Counted from the stretch's first letter, positions 52,848 to 63,205 are shown. The stretch: 64,000 bases of DNA from Clostridia bacterium (GCA_017522345.1 JAFWZN010000079.1:1-64000), one strand, 5' to 3'. Translations and numbers: made by a program. The notes: generated by a model from the sequence alone, not told the origin.

Positions 52848-55800
52848 TTGCGACTTAAAAAGCTGTACATTCACGGCTTCAAATCCTTTGCGGATCGAAC
52901 GGAAATGCTGTTTGAGCATGGCGTTACGGGCGTTGTCGGCCCGAACGGCTGCGGAAAGAGCAACATTTCCGATGCGGTCCGCTGGGTTTTGGGCGAACAG
53001 AGCGCGAGACAATTGCGCGGCGCAAAGATGGAGGACGTTATCTTTAACGGCACCGAAAAGCGCCGCCGCATGGCGTTTTGCGAGGTAACGCTCGTTTTTG
53101 ACAACGAGGACCATTCGCTGCCTTCCGACTATACGGAAGTCGCCGTCACCCGCCGCGTGTTCAGAACGGGCGAGAGCGAATACCTTTTAAACGGCACGAA
53201 CTGCCGCTTAAAGGATATCGTTGATCTCTTTCGCGATACCGGCATCGGCAGAGACGGCTATTCCATCATCGGTCAGGGCCGAGTGGGCGAAATCCTCTCG
53301 CAGAAAAGCGAAGAACGCCGCGCCATATTCGAAGAAGCCGCGGGCATTGTAAAATACAAAACGCGAAAGCTGGAAGCGGAAAAGCGGTTGGAAAACACCA
53401 ATTCGAATCTTTCCCGCGTTAGCGACATTGTGTCGGAGCTTGAAGCGAGAATAGAACCCCTGCGTCTGCAAAGCGAGGACGCGCGAAGATACCTTCAGCT
53501 CAGAGACGAACAGAAGGATCTGGACATGAACGTGTTTCTGATCCGCTCGGAAAGATATTCCGAGCGCATAGAGGAACTCAAAAAGACGGTATCGGAGCTG
53601 ACCGAAGCGCTTTCACAAAGCGAAAGGGAGCAGGAGGACATAAACGCCCGCCGCGAGAAGCGCCAGACGGAGCTTTCCGAAAAGGAAATCGAAACCGCCT
53701 CGCTTCGCGATACTCTGCAGGAGCTGATCCGCGATGTGGAGGCGCAGGACGGAAGCGTAAACGTCGTCAGAGAGCGCATGCAGGCTACTTTACGCGACAA
53801 GGAGCGCGCCGAACGCGAACAGCAGGCCGCCAAGGACGGCGAAAGCGGTATCGAAGAAAGAATAAAGGGCCTTGAGCATGAGGTCGAAACAGAAAAGGAA
53901 AAGCTGACCCAAAGCGCCCGGCACACCGAGAAGCTTGAAAACGCGCTTTTCAAGGCGGAAGAAGAAACGATGCGCCTTGAAGAAGAAGCCGAGGAAGCCA
54001 AGGAAAACGTCATAAACGCTATGAACGCGCTGGGCGACGTTAAGAGCGAGCAGGCGAGACTCACCGCGCTTTCGGAAGCCATCGACAGGCAGATTGCGGC
54101 GATTTCCAAAAATGCCGAGGACGACACGCATGCGAAGGAAGAGCTAAACCGTGCGCTCGCCGACGCAAGCGATATTTTCAGCGCCGAATGCGAACGGCTG
54201 GGCGTGCTGACCGACGCGGCCAGGGAAATCTCCAAAAAAACCCGAAAAGCCGGCGAGGAATACGAGCGCTTGGCGGTTGAGTCCCAGAATCTCCTCTCCG
54301 AGAGGCAGGAGCTTTCAAGCCGCTTAAAGCTGTTAACCGAAATGCAGCGCGACTATGAGGGCTATAACCAGTCGGTCAAGCAGGTGCTTAAGGAGGCGGA
54401 AAGGCGCGGCGGCGCGGGCGTTCACGGCGTAGTGGCAAGCGTTATTCATGCGCCTGCCAAAATCGAGCGCGCGCTTGACATGGTGCTTGGCGCATCTCTT
54501 CAGAACATCGTCGTCGACCGCGACGAAAACGCCAAGGACATGATCGAATACCTAAAGCGTAACCGCTTCGGACGCGCAACGTTTTTGCCCATTTCCTCCA
54601 TTCGCGGCCGCACGCTGGACGCAAACGAGCGCCGCGTGCTTTCCATGCCCGGATGCGTGGGCCTTGCAAGCGAAATGGTTTCGTTCGATCCCATCTATTC
54701 CGGCATCGTCAATAATCTTTTGGGCAGAACCGTTATCGCCGAGGATCTGACCAGCGGCATCGCTATCCAGAGAGCCGGAAGATATCAGTTCCGCCTTGTA
54801 ACCTTGGACGGCGACGTCATGCACTCCGGCGGTTCAATGTCGGGCGGCTCGGTGCAGTCGCGTATGACCAGCCTTTTATCCCGCGAACGCGAGATCAAGG
54901 AAGCTTCCGAGAAAATGGCCGAGATTTCCGCTTCCTACAAAAATATGCAGGAAGCCATGCGCGAAAAGGACGCGGAAAGGGCAAATCTCAAGAAAGAGCG
55001 CGCCCAGCTTTTTGACGACGTTCACCAGCAGGAAATCGCCGTCACCCGCGCAGAGGAGCATCTTTCGCGCGCAAAAGCCGCGCTTAACGAGCATAATCAG
55101 CGGTTTGAGCGCGTGAGGCTCGCCCTTGAGCAGCTGAACGAGCAGAAGGACGAGGCGGTCAAGGATCTTAAGCTTCTCTCCATGCGCAAGGATAATAATG
55201 AAGGCGCGCAGGCCGAGATGAAAAAGAGGGTAGGCGAGCTTACAAGAGCGCTTTCCCAAAAACGCGCGCAGCTGAACGATCTGAGAAACGAGACAAACGA
55301 CGCGCGCGTAGCGCTCGCCACAATTCGCCGCGGCTTTGAGGCCATGAAAAATGATCTTGACCGCTTAATCAGCCAGAAGGGCGATGCAAAGCGAATGCTT
55401 GAGGAGGCGGCAAGAACGCTTGAAATCTGCCGCCAGCGCATGCTGGAGGACGAGGAGCAGCTCAAAAAAGAAGAGGGCAAGCTCGTAATTTTTAAACAAA
55501 GCCTGCTCGCTTCCCGCGAGGAATTCAATAAATCGGATAAAGAGCGCCTTTTGGTTCAGGAGGAGCTTAAAAAGATCAATGAAGCTGCGGAGGAGCTCAG
55601 AGTCCGCACTGAGGACTTCTCCGACCGCTGCCACAGAGGCGAGATGATGCTTGCCCGCGTGGAAAACGATTTAAAGCAGATCACCGACCGCATCTGGGAG
55701 GACTACGAGGTCACCTTCGAAGGCGCCGAGCAGTTCAGAAATGCGGATTTCAAGCTTTCCGAAGGCGAACGCCGCTTAAACGCCGTGCGCGCCGAAATCC

Positions 55801-56408
55801 GCCAGATGGGCACGGTTAATGTATCTGCGGTTGAGGAATACCGCCAGACGGTGGAGAGATTTACGGATCTATCCAAGCAGCGGGACGACCTATTAAAAGC
55901 ACAGGGCGATCTCAAGGGTATTATTTCCGAGCTGACCGGCAAGATGGAAAAGCAGTTCAGGGCGCAGTTTGAGCAGCTGGACGTGTACTTCCGCCAGACC
56001 TTCACCGAGCTTTTCGGCGGCGGACGCGCAGAGCTCAGGCTCGAAAACCCGGGCAATGCGCTTGAAAGCGGCATCGAAATCGTTGCGCAGCCCCCGGGAA
56101 AGAAGCTGCAAATGCTTTCGCTCCTTTCAGGCGGCGAACGAGCGCTGACCGCCATTGCGATTCTGTTTGCAATGCTGAAATTAAAGCCCACGCCGTTTTG
56201 TATTCTGGACGAAATTGAAGCGGCGCTGGACGACGCAAACATTGATAACTTTGCGGAATATCTGAAAACCTATTCGGCGAAAACCCAGTTCGTAGTCGTT
56301 ACGCACAGAAAGGGAACGATGACCAGATGCGACGCGCTTTACGGCGTCGCCATGGAGGAAAAGGGCGTTTCCAAGATGATGAGCGTAAAGCTTTCGGACG
56401 CTGTATAA
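52848..56408 (+). CDS. smc: chromosome condensation protein SMC
   Basis: 1186 residues with a TTG start (GGAG ten bases upstream). Walker A GPNGCGKSN (about 33-41), Q-loop region RRMAFCEVTLVFDN, coiled coil (about 165-500), hinge (about 515-650) with GVVASVIHAP and GDVMHSGGSMSGGS, coiled coil (about 670-1010), signature LLSGGERALTAIAILFAML and Walker B FCILDEIEAALDDANI. It forms the ring of the SMC-ScpAB complex, which segregates and compacts the chromosome. scpA and scpB are not in this window. Confidence 0.97.
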   Translation: MRLKKLYIHGFKSFADRTEMLFEHGVTGVVGPNGCGKSNISDAVRWVLGEQSARQLRGAKMEDVIFNGTEKRRRMAFCEVTLVFDNEDHSLPSDYTEVAVTRRVFRTGESEYLLNGTNCRLKDIVDLFRDTGIGRDGYSIIGQGRVGEILSQKSEERRAIFEEAAGIVKYKTRKLEAEKRLENTNSNLSRVSDIVSELEARIEPLRLQSEDARRYLQLRDEQKDLDMNVFLIRSERYSERIEELKKTVSELTEALSQSEREQEDINARREKRQTELSEKEIETASLRDTLQELIRDVEAQDGSVNVVRERMQATLRDKERAEREQQAAKDGESGIEERIKGLEHEVETEKEKLTQSARHTEKLENALFKAEEETMRLEEEAEEAKENVINAMNALGDVKSEQARLTALSEAIDRQIAAISKNAEDDTHAKEELNRALADASDIFSAECERLGVLTDAAREISKKTRKAGEEYERLAVESQNLLSERQELSSRLKLLTEMQRDYEGYNQSVKQVLKEAERRGGAGVHGVVASVIHAPAKIERALDMVLGASLQNIVVDRDENAKDMIEYLKRNRFGRATFLPISSIRGRTLDANERRVLSMPGCVGLASEMVSFDPIYSGIVNNLLGRTVIAEDLTSGIAIQRAGRYQFRLVTLDGDVMHSGGSMSGGSVQSRMTSLLSREREIKEASEKMAEISASYKNMQEAMREKDAERANLKKERAQLFDDVHQQEIAVTRAEEHLSRAKAALNEHNQRFERVRLALEQLNEQKDEAVKDLKLLSMRKDNNEGAQAEMKKRVGELTRALSQKRAQLNDLRNETNDARVALATIRRGFEAMKNDLDRLISQKGDAKRMLEEAARTLEICRQRMLEDEEQLKKEEGKLVIFKQSLLASREEFNKSDKERLLVQEELKKINEAAEELRVRTEDFSDRCHRGEMMLARVENDLKQITDRIWEDYEVTFEGAEQFRNADFKLSEGERRLNAVRAEIRQMGTVNVSAVEEYRQTVERFTDLSKQRDDLLKAQGDLKGIISELTGKMEKQFRAQFEQLDVYFRQTFTELFGGGRAELRLENPGNALESGIEIVAQPPGKKLQMLSLLSGGERALTAIAILFAMLKLKPTPFCILDEIEAALDDANIDNFAEYLKTYSAKTQFVVVTHRKGTMTRCDALYGVAMEEKGVSKMMSVKLSDAV

Positions 56409-56424
56409 AGGAGGCACGGCACCT

Positions 56425-57327
56425 ATGGGCCTTTTTTCCAAGATCAAAGAGGGACTTTTCAAAACGCGCGGCAATATGGGCGCGAAGATGGACGAGCTGG
56501 TCGAGAATACCAAGAAAATCGACGACGACTTTTTTGAGGACTTAATCGACATCATGATCATGTCCGACGTGGGCGTGAAGACGGCGGAGGAAGCCGTTAA
56601 CAAGCTTCGCGAGAAGTGTGAAAGCGACAAAATCACCGATGCGGTCAAGGCCAAGAGCGAATTTGCCAAAATTATGGCTGATATGATGCGCGATCAGCCG
56701 ATGAAGCTTGAAAATCCGTCGGTTCTGTTCATCATCGGCGTAAACGGCGTAGGAAAGACCACCTCCATCGGAAAGCTTGCCTCCCGCATGAAGCTGATCG
56801 GCCGCCGCGTTATGATCGTCGCGGGCGATACCTTCCGCGCCGCCGCTGCCGAACAGCTGACGGTGTGGGCGGAAAGAGCCGACGTTCCGATTGTCAAGCG
56901 CGGTGAAGGCGCAGACCCCGCAAGCGTTGTATTCGACGGCATTCAGGCCGCGAAAGCCAGACATGCCGACGTTCTCATCGTCGATACCGCCGGACGCCTT
57001 CACAACAAAGCTCACCTGATGGAGGAGCTCAAGAAAATGGCGCGCATTGTAAGCCGCGAATTCCCGGAGGCCGGCATGCACGCCCTGCTCGTCATCGACG
57101 CGACCACGGGACAAAACGGCCTTAACCAGGCGGCTGTCTTTAAGGACGTTGCAAACTTGGACGGCATTATCTTAACCAAGCTCGACGGAACTGCCAAGGG
57201 CGGTATCGCCGTGGCCATCCGCCGCGAACTTGGACTTCCTGTGCGCTACATCGGCGTGGGCGAGGGTCTGGACGATATGCAGCCCTTCGACGCCAAGGAA
57301 TATGTGGACGCGATTCTGGGCGAATAA
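56425..57327 (+). CDS. ftsY: signal recognition particle receptor FtsY
   Basis: 300 residues, with AAAGGAGG before the ATG. N-terminal helical N domain, then the GTPase: G1 [16 protein letters not shown]2 [15 protein letters not shown]3 [10 protein letters not shown]4 [10 protein letters not shown], and G5 [14 protein letters not shown]. It receives ribosome-SRP complexes at the membrane. The acidic A domain seen in E. coli is absent, as usual for Gram-positives. A strong terminator closes the operon. Confidence 0.97.
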   Translation: MGLFSKIKEGLFKTRGNMGAKMDELVENTKKIDDDFFEDLIDIMIMSDVGVKTAEEAVNKLREKCESDKITDAVKAKSEFAKIMADMMRDQPMKLENPSVLFIIGVNGVGKTTSIGKLASRMKLIGRRVMIVAGDTFRAAAAEQLTVWAERADVPIVKRGEGADPASVVFDGIQAAKARHADVLIVDTAGRLHNKAHLMEELKKMARIVSREFPEAGMHALLVIDATTGQNGLNQAAVFKDVANLDGIILTKLDGTAKGGIAVAIRRELGLPVRYIGVGEGLDDMQPFDAKEYVDAILGE

Positions 57328-57335
57328 AACCAATA

Positions 57336-57368
57336 AAAACCGACTTCAGACCGAAGTCGGTTTTGCTT
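57336..57368 (+). terminator. rho-independent terminator of the plsX-ftsY operon
   Basis: Twelve-base stem AAAACCGACTTC / GAAGTCGGTTTT with a five-base loop, then GCTTTA. Lies nine bases past the ftsY stop. Confidence 0.85.
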
Positions 57369-57686
57369 TATCCAAGAAAATTCCTTTGCCGGACGCCTCG
57401 GCGCAGCTTTTGTTGGAGCTGTCAGGGAAGGTTAATCTAAGGGGGAGGCGTGTGTTTTTTCAAAGGTTTGTTGCCCAAATGAGTATTCGTCATCAAAACG
57501 CATCAAAATTCGGACAAAATACAGATGAAAATATGAAAAAGTAAAAATATTTTTTCTATTCAGGCAGGAAAAATCTTCATGTATATCGAATATATCTATA
57601 CGAAAGGGGGATGACGCCCATGGCAAATGATGCTTCTTACTGAAGCAGACGAAATTGATTTCAAACGGAAGGCAGGTACTTTAATT
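57369..57686. other. 318-base intergenic region before hpf
   Basis: Contains a degenerate G/C-rich stretch (57388-57450) that resembles the palindromic repeats elsewhere, an A/T-rich promoter region, and a possible seven-codon leader frame at 57620-57643. No other gene is visible. Confidence 0.55.
57620..57643 (+). CDS. possible seven-residue leader peptide upstream of hpf
   Basis: ATG with AAAGGGGG nine bases upstream opens MANDASY and stops at TGA, 43 bases before the hpf start. The ribosome binding site is stronger than that of hpf itself. Function unknown; it could be a regulatory upstream frame or chance. Confidence 0.35.
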   Translation: MANDASY

Positions 57687-58217
57687 ATGAAGATCAAATA
57701 TCTCGGAAGATTTATGGATGTCACGGATAGTCTGAAGGACTATGCAGATAAAAAATTGGCGAAATTAGAGTGGTTTTTTGACGACAATGCCGACGCGCAG
57801 ATTAAGTTTACGCAGGAAAAGGGCGCGAAGAACATCGCCGAAATCACCATCGTTCATAAACACATGATTTTCCGCGCGGAAGAAATCACCGGCGATATGT
57901 ACGCCAGCATCGATAAGGCGGTCGACAAGCTGTCCCGTCAGATCCGCCGCCACAGAACCAAGCTCGATAAGCGCCTGCATGTGCCTGCGCCCGAAGTTAT
58001 GCCCGAACAGGAAGAGCCTCCGGTTGAAGAGGAGGAGCGCAAGGTTGTTCGCGTAAAGCACTTCAGCGTAAAGCCCATGAGTGTTGAAGACGCCATTATG
58101 CAGATGGAAATGCTGAACCACAGCTTCTATCTGTTTGAGAATTCGGACTCCGGACGCATGTGCGTTCTGTATATCCGTCAGGACGGAGATTACGGTCTGC
58201 TGGAGCCCGAAAACTGA
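57687..58217 (+). CDS. hpf: long-form ribosome hibernation promoting factor
   Basis: 176 residues from the ATG at 57687, which begins MKIKYLGRFMDVTDSLKDYADKK, matching the family start. Residues 1-100 are the S30AE/RaiA domain, 110-125 an acidic linker, and 128-176 the C-terminal dimerisation domain (FSVKPMSVEDAIMQMEMLNHSFYLF). The long form dimerises 70S ribosomes into 100S particles in stationary phase. The region before it has a weak ribosome binding site and a tiny leader frame. Confidence 0.93.
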   Translation: MKIKYLGRFMDVTDSLKDYADKKLAKLEWFFDDNADAQIKFTQEKGAKNIAEITIVHKHMIFRAEEITGDMYASIDKAVDKLSRQIRRHRTKLDKRLHVPAPEVMPEQEEPPVEEEERKVVRVKHFSVKPMSVEDAIMQMEMLNHSFYLFENSDSGRMCVLYIRQDGDYGLLEPEN

Positions 58218-58287
58218 TAAAACAGCTTTTTACGGGGCGAACGGATCGTTCGCCCCGTTTTTATGAATTCTTTGGAGGAAATATACC

Positions 58288-59994
58288 ATGCTTACGGAAT
58301 TTACCGCTTCCCTGTTTGACGAGCTCGCTTCCCTGTATCCCGATTCGGACGCATCCGCCGGCGAGGATGTAATCGTCCTGTCCGGCGCAAATCAAACGAC
58401 GGTCGGCGCGCACATTATGCTAAACGGCTTGACGCCGGGGCTTCCCGTTTATCTTGAAGTCAGCGGCCCGCACACATCGTTTAAGCTGTTTGAACTGATT
58501 CCCGTCCCGGTTGAGGTGAATACCGGCGCAAGGCAGAGAAGCGCGTATCTTCATGACGATGTAAACGAGTCCGTCATCCGAAAAGCGCCCTTCTATGTGT
58601 ATGAGGCGCTGAAGCCGATTTACAACCTCATGATGCCCACGGGCGTGACGGCTGCGTTTGCGTTTAAGACGCTCATCGAATATGCCCGCGCGTACAGAGA
58701 AGACGAATGGACGATCCGTGTTATTCATGCGGGCAAGGAAAAAACGCTGAAAATCTATGTTCACGCTTATCCCGTAACAGTCGAAAAGGCCGGCAAAAAC
58801 ACGCACAAATACGTCAATTGGGTATCGTATGCCAATATAAGCAAATATCACCATGTTCAAATGGATTCGCCGGCATATTTTAAGCTTTTGGATCGGTATC
58901 TCAGGATGGCGGTATATCTGAGGCAGAACCTGATTAACGTAAGCATTGATATGTTCATTAAATATGAAAACGGCGAAGCGATTGTCGACGAAGCGCGGCT
59001 TGACAAATACATCGCCGCATTCAAAAAAGCGGGCTTTGAGTGCTTCCACGGAACGGGCTTCTGCGGACGAATGGAAGGTCAGGGCGACAACGATCAGTTT
59101 TACAATTCCCTCGATCACGATAAAATCGAATCGCCCGAGGAAATCAGAAAGGCGTTTCGCAAGGTCGCCTTCGACAAATTCGATAACGGAACGCGCGCCG
59201 CGGAAAGCTTTACCGGAAAGGATATCGCAACAGAGGAGGGGCAGACGGTTTTAAGAGCCTGCGCCCGTGCGCTTTATACGTATCTCACTTCGCGCGGCCT
59301 TGAAAAGGACTGGGAGCAGTGCCTTCTGGACGAGCCGAACGACGCGCTTTCAGACGTCTACAAGATCATTTCCCGGATTGCGCATGAAGAAATGCCCGGT
59401 ATCCGCATGATGGAGCCGGTTCTTCCCACGCACGCGCTCACGGGATACATCGATATCTGGTGCCCGACGGTTGAGACGTATGAGCTTGACAGAGAATACT
59501 ATGACGAGCGCGTGAAAAACGGAGACAGCCTGTACGTATACACCTGCCTGACGCCCGGCGGAAAATACTTAAACCGCATGCTCGACATGCAGCGCCTGCG
59601 CCAGACGTATCTGGGCTGGGCGCCCGCCAAGTATGAAACCATTTCCGGCTTCCTGCATTGGGGCTATAATCAGTTTTTGGACGATCAGGACCCCTACGAC
59701 AGAAGCGCTTGCATGTTCTCGGAGGGCGTGATGCAGTTCCATCCGAAGCTGGATCTGTTCCTTCCGGCAGGCGATTTCTCCATCGTATATCCCGGCTACA
59801 ACACGGTTTACCACACCACCCGCGCCGAAGCGCAGAGAATCGGCCTTGAGGATCTGTGCCTTTTAAACCGGCTTGATCCGGACACGAAAAAGGAAATTGT
59901 TAACAGCGTGTTTAGAGGATACACGGAATACGAGCTGGACATTTCAAAATACCGCGCGGCGAGAGAAAGGCTTTTGATCGCGGCAAGCAAATAA
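58288..59994 (+). CDS. DUF4091 domain protein, glycoside-hydrolase-like
   Basis: 568 residues, cytoplasmic (no signal). N-terminal beta-rich part (about 20-170), a TIM-barrel-like centre, and a C-terminal DUF4091 region. Late motifs ISGFLHWGYNQF and FLPAGDFSIVYPG with RAEAQRIGLEDLCLL mark this family, whose barrel resembles beta-galactosidases. Predicted carbohydrate-active, but no reaction is known. GGAGGAAA precedes the ATG. The gene stands alone between hpf and a strong terminator. Confidence 0.72.
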   Translation: MLTEFTASLFDELASLYPDSDASAGEDVIVLSGANQTTVGAHIMLNGLTPGLPVYLEVSGPHTSFKLFELIPVPVEVNTGARQRSAYLHDDVNESVIRKAPFYVYEALKPIYNLMMPTGVTAAFAFKTLIEYARAYREDEWTIRVIHAGKEKTLKIYVHAYPVTVEKAGKNTHKYVNWVSYANISKYHHVQMDSPAYFKLLDRYLRMAVYLRQNLINVSIDMFIKYENGEAIVDEARLDKYIAAFKKAGFECFHGTGFCGRMEGQGDNDQFYNSLDHDKIESPEEIRKAFRKVAFDKFDNGTRAAESFTGKDIATEEGQTVLRACARALYTYLTSRGLEKDWEQCLLDEPNDALSDVYKIISRIAHEEMPGIRMMEPVLPTHALTGYIDIWCPTVETYELDREYYDERVKNGDSLYVYTCLTPGGKYLNRMLDMQRLRQTYLGWAPAKYETISGFLHWGYNQFLDDQDPYDRSACMFSEGVMQFHPKLDLFLPAGDFSIVYPGYNTVYHTTRAEAQRIGLEDLCLLNRLDPDTKKEIVNSVFRGYTEYELDISKYRAARERLLIAASK

Positions 59995-60001
59995 CGGAAA
60001 C

Positions 60002-60050
60002 AAAAAACGGGGCTTATGCGGATTTTTCTTCTGCATAAGCCCCGTTTTTA
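60002..60050. terminator. strong bidirectional terminator
   Basis: ACGGGGCTTATGC-type stem (60008-60019 with 60033-60044) with A-run on the left and TTTTTA on the right. It separates the DUF4091 gene from the convergent engB. Confidence 0.85.
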
Positions 60051-60061
60051 TGGGCGTTTGA

Positions 60062-60721
60062 TTATTCCTCTTCTTCCCGCGTCGGGCCGTCTTCAAAGGT
60101 GATGCCTTCCGGGATTTCAAAGCCGTCGTCATCGATGGCGGGGTGGAGAATGGCGTCGATCAAATCGAGAAGCTTGTCTCTGCCCGTTCCGTCCTCGGAC
60201 GAATAGGCGATGACCTGCCACGGCTGAACGGTGAGCGAGCGGCAGATGACGGGAAGCGTGCGGCTTCTTTGGGCTTTGCTCAATTTGTCCGCCTTGGTTG
60301 CGATGACGGAGAAGGGAATATTATAGTGGCGAAGATAATTCGCCATCATTTTGTCTTCGTTTGTCGGGTCGTGGCGGATGTCGGCTAAAAGGAAGACGTG
60401 CTTAAGGGTATCGGAACCTTCCAGATAGCTTTCCATCATGCGCGCCCACTTCGCCTTTTCGCTGCCCGGGGCTTTGGCAAAGCCGTAGCCGGGCAGATCG
60501 GCCAGAACGAATTCCTCATTGACCCGATAAAGGTTGATCATGCGGGTTTTGCCTGGCTCGGAGGAGGTTCGGGCAAGCTTGTTGTTCTGGCACAGGGAAT
60601 TGATGAGCGAGCTTTTTCCCACATTGGATTTTCCGGCCATGGCAATTTCGGGAAGTCCCCTGCCGGGATAGTCGCGGAGCTTATCCAAGGACGTTAAAAA
60701 TGCCGATTTTGTTATCCTCAT
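60062..60721 (-). CDS. engB: ribosome biogenesis GTPase EngB/YsxC
   Basis: 219 residues. G1 GKSNVGKSSL (30-39), G3 LADLPGYGFA, G4 ATKADKLSK and G5 YSSEDGTG. It helps 50S subunit assembly. It follows lon by one base, the usual lon-ysxC order in Firmicutes. The acidic C-terminal extension (about 197-219) is longer than in Bacillus. Confidence 0.95.
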   Translation of the reverse strand: MRITKSAFLTSLDKLRDYPGRGLPEIAMAGKSNVGKSSLINSLCQNNKLARTSSEPGKTRMINLYRVNEEFVLADLPGYGFAKAPGSEKAKWARMMESYLEGSDTLKHVFLLADIRHDPTNEDKMMANYLRHYNIPFSVIATKADKLSKAQRSRTLPVICRSLTVQPWQVIAYSSEDGTGRDKLLDLIDAILHPAIDDDGFEIPEGITFEDGPTREEEE

Positions 60722-60722
60722 G

Positions 60723-63086
60723 TCACACGACCGCCTTTACGATATTTCCCTTATTTTCCGTCATGACATAGCGGAAGGCCTCGTCGGCGGATGAAATCGC
60801 ATGAACGGTGAGCTCCTTCAGGATTTCCTCGGGAATTTCCTCCAGATCCTTCTTGTTTTCCTCGGGAATAAGCGCAAGCTTCATGTGCGCACGGTGCGCG
60901 GCAAGCAGCTTTTCCTTGAGCCCGCCGATGGCGAGCGCTTTTCCGCGAAGGGAAATTTCACCCGTCATTGCGATATCCTGTCTGGCTTTAAAGCCCGTTA
61001 CAGCGCTGAACATCGCGCAGGCCATGGCGATGCCGGCGGAGGGGCCGTCCTTGGGCGTCGCGCCCTCGGGAATATGCACGTGAATATCGTGCTTCTTTCT
61101 GAACTCCTCATCGACGCCCGCCTGCTCCATGCGGCTTCGAACGAAGCTCCACGCGATTTTCGCCGATTCCTTCATGACGTCGCCTAATGAGCCGGTGAGC
61201 TCAAGATTTCCGCTTCCGGGCAAAACGCCTACTTCAATCGGCATGACCTCGCCGCCGACGCTCGTCCATGCAAGGCCGTTGACGACGCCCGCTTCGGGGG
61301 CTTTTCCGGTTTCGGCGTGCGTATAGCGAAGGACGCCTAAGTAGGAAGCGACGTGCTGCGGCTTGACCGTGACGGGCTTTCTTTCCGCCTCGGGCGTGTC
61401 CAGCATTTTGACAACCGCTTTGCGGCAAATCGTCCCAAGCTTTCTTTCAAGCGTTCTTACGCCGGATTCCCTTGTATAGCCGTCGATCACTTCGCGGATG
61501 GCTGCGTCCGTGATTTTGAGCATTTTGCTTTCAAGGCCGTTTTCATGAAGCTGCTTTTTCCAAAGATGGCGCTTTGCAATCTGCACCTTTTCCTCAAGCG
61601 TATAGCTCGGAACCTCAATGATCTCCATGCGGTCCAGAAGCGGGCGAGGGATCTGATCCATATTGTTGGCGGTTGTGATGAACAGAACCTTTGAAAGATC
61701 GAACGGCGCTTCAAGATAATGATCGCGGTAGGCGCTGTTTTGTTCGGGGTCTAAAACCTCCAGCATCGCCGCCGCAGGATCGCCGCGAAGGTCGGAGGCC
61801 ATTTTGTCGATTTCGTCAAACAGGAACACGGGATTCATCGTGCCCGCCTGCTTGATGGCGGAGATGATGCGGCCGGGCATTGCGCCGATATAGGTTCTTC
61901 TGTGGCCGCGGATTTCCGCTTCGTCGTGAACGCCGCCCAGAGATACCTGGCAGAAGGAACGCTTAAGCGCCTTTGCCACAGACCGGGCAATGCTGGTTTT
62001 ACCGACGCCGGGTGCGCCGACCAAGCACAGAATAGGACCCTTGGAATCCTTTTTGATGCTTCTGACCGCCAGATATTCGACGATGCGCTTTTTCACGTCT
62101 TCAAGCGCGTAGTGATCGGCTTCAAGAACGCTGCGGGCGCGTTTGATATTAATGTCGTCCGCGTCAAATTTTCCCCACGGAAGCTCCAGCATGTATTCCA
62201 CATAGCTCTGAATGACATTGCTTTCGGGGGTATTGGTGCCCATTCGCGCAAGGCGCTTCAGCTCTTTTTCGCACCTTTGCCTGGCTTCGCCCGCGATTTT
62301 GCTCTCGGCGAGCTGCTTTTCATACGCCGCGATATCGTCGTCCGATTCGCCCAGCTCGTCTTCGATCACGTGCATCTGCTCGCGCAGATAGTATTCGCGG
62401 TTGTTTTTTTCGATGCGCTCGTGAACGCGCTTTTGAAGCTTGGCTTCCAGCTGAACGACGTCCAGCTCCTGCGCCATGAAATCGACAAGCAGGTCAAGGC
62501 GCATATAAGCGTCCGCGCATTCAAGCGCCTTTTGCATATCGTGTATGTCGTTTAAGATATTGGTAGACAGAATATCGGCAAGCTGACCGGGCGTGCGCGC
62601 GCCGGACGCCGCCTGTTTCATTTCGGGGCTCAAATCTTTTCGGGTTTGAGAGAGCCTGTCAAACTGCTTTTTGGCGACGCGCATGAGCGCAAGCGCCTGC
62701 GTTGTGCGTTCGTTTCCTTTTTCCTCAACGACGCAGACTTCGGCATGCTGCATATTTCCCGCGTCGAAAATTCCCATGAGCACGGCGCGGCTTTCGCCCG
62801 CGACCAGCAGACGGAAAATACCGTCGGGCATGCGCACAACCTGCTTGATACGCACAATCGTGCCCACCATATATACGTCCTGAATGCCGGGCTCGTCCTT
62901 CATGGCGTTTTTCTGCGTAACGACAAAAAGACGGCTGTCGCCCTCAAGCGCGGTATTCATCGCCTGAACGGATTTCTCGCGTCCGGCGTCAAAATGCACA
63001 ACCGTTTCGGGAAAAATTACCGTTCCGCGCAGCGGAATCATCGGCAGCTTCAATTCCTTCTGTGTGCCGGTTTGGTTTACGTTCAA
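60723..63086 (-). CDS. lon: ATP-dependent protease Lon
   Basis: 787 residues. N-terminal LAN substrate-binding domain, AAA+ module with Walker A GAPGVGKTS and Walker B VFLFDEIDKM, sensor GYTRESGVR, and protease domain with Ser683 in KDGPSAG and Lys726 in GGLKEK as catalytic dyad. TTG start with GGGGG upstream. It degrades misfolded and regulatory proteins. Its promoter is near-consensus; no CIRCE or CtsR box was noticed. Confidence 0.97.
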   Translation of the reverse strand: MNVNQTGTQKELKLPMIPLRGTVIFPETVVHFDAGREKSVQAMNTALEGDSRLFVVTQKNAMKDEPGIQDVYMVGTIVRIKQVVRMPDGIFRLLVAGESRAVLMGIFDAGNMQHAEVCVVEEKGNERTTQALALMRVAKKQFDRLSQTRKDLSPEMKQAASGARTPGQLADILSTNILNDIHDMQKALECADAYMRLDLLVDFMAQELDVVQLEAKLQKRVHERIEKNNREYYLREQMHVIEDELGESDDDIAAYEKQLAESKIAGEARQRCEKELKRLARMGTNTPESNVIQSYVEYMLELPWGKFDADDINIKRARSVLEADHYALEDVKKRIVEYLAVRSIKKDSKGPILCLVGAPGVGKTSIARSVAKALKRSFCQVSLGGVHDEAEIRGHRRTYIGAMPGRIISAIKQAGTMNPVFLFDEIDKMASDLRGDPAAAMLEVLDPEQNSAYRDHYLEAPFDLSKVLFITTANNMDQIPRPLLDRMEIIEVPSYTLEEKVQIAKRHLWKKQLHENGLESKMLKITDAAIREVIDGYTRESGVRTLERKLGTICRKAVVKMLDTPEAERKPVTVKPQHVASYLGVLRYTHAETGKAPEAGVVNGLAWTSVGGEVMPIEVGVLPGSGNLELTGSLGDVMKESAKIAWSFVRSRMEQAGVDEEFRKKHDIHVHIPEGATPKDGPSAGIAMACAMFSAVTGFKARQDIAMTGEISLRGKALAIGGLKEKLLAAHRAHMKLALIPEENKKDLEEIPEEILKELTVHAISSADEAFRYVMTENKGNIVKAVV

Positions 63087-63124
63087 ATCTATATATCCCC
63101 CATATCACTATAAAGCTAACTGTG

Positions 63125-63153
63125 ATTATACCTTTCATTTGAAAACGTGTCAA
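63125..63153 (-). promoter_or_regulatory. consensus sigma-A promoter of lon
   Basis: Perfect TTGACA (63153-63148), 17-base spacer, perfect TATAAT (63130-63125) on the minus strand. Confidence 0.85.
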
Positions 63154-63205
63154 GCATAAAGCCCGCCATCGGCTTTAATTGGCAGAGCCAAAATATGTAC
63201 ATAAC

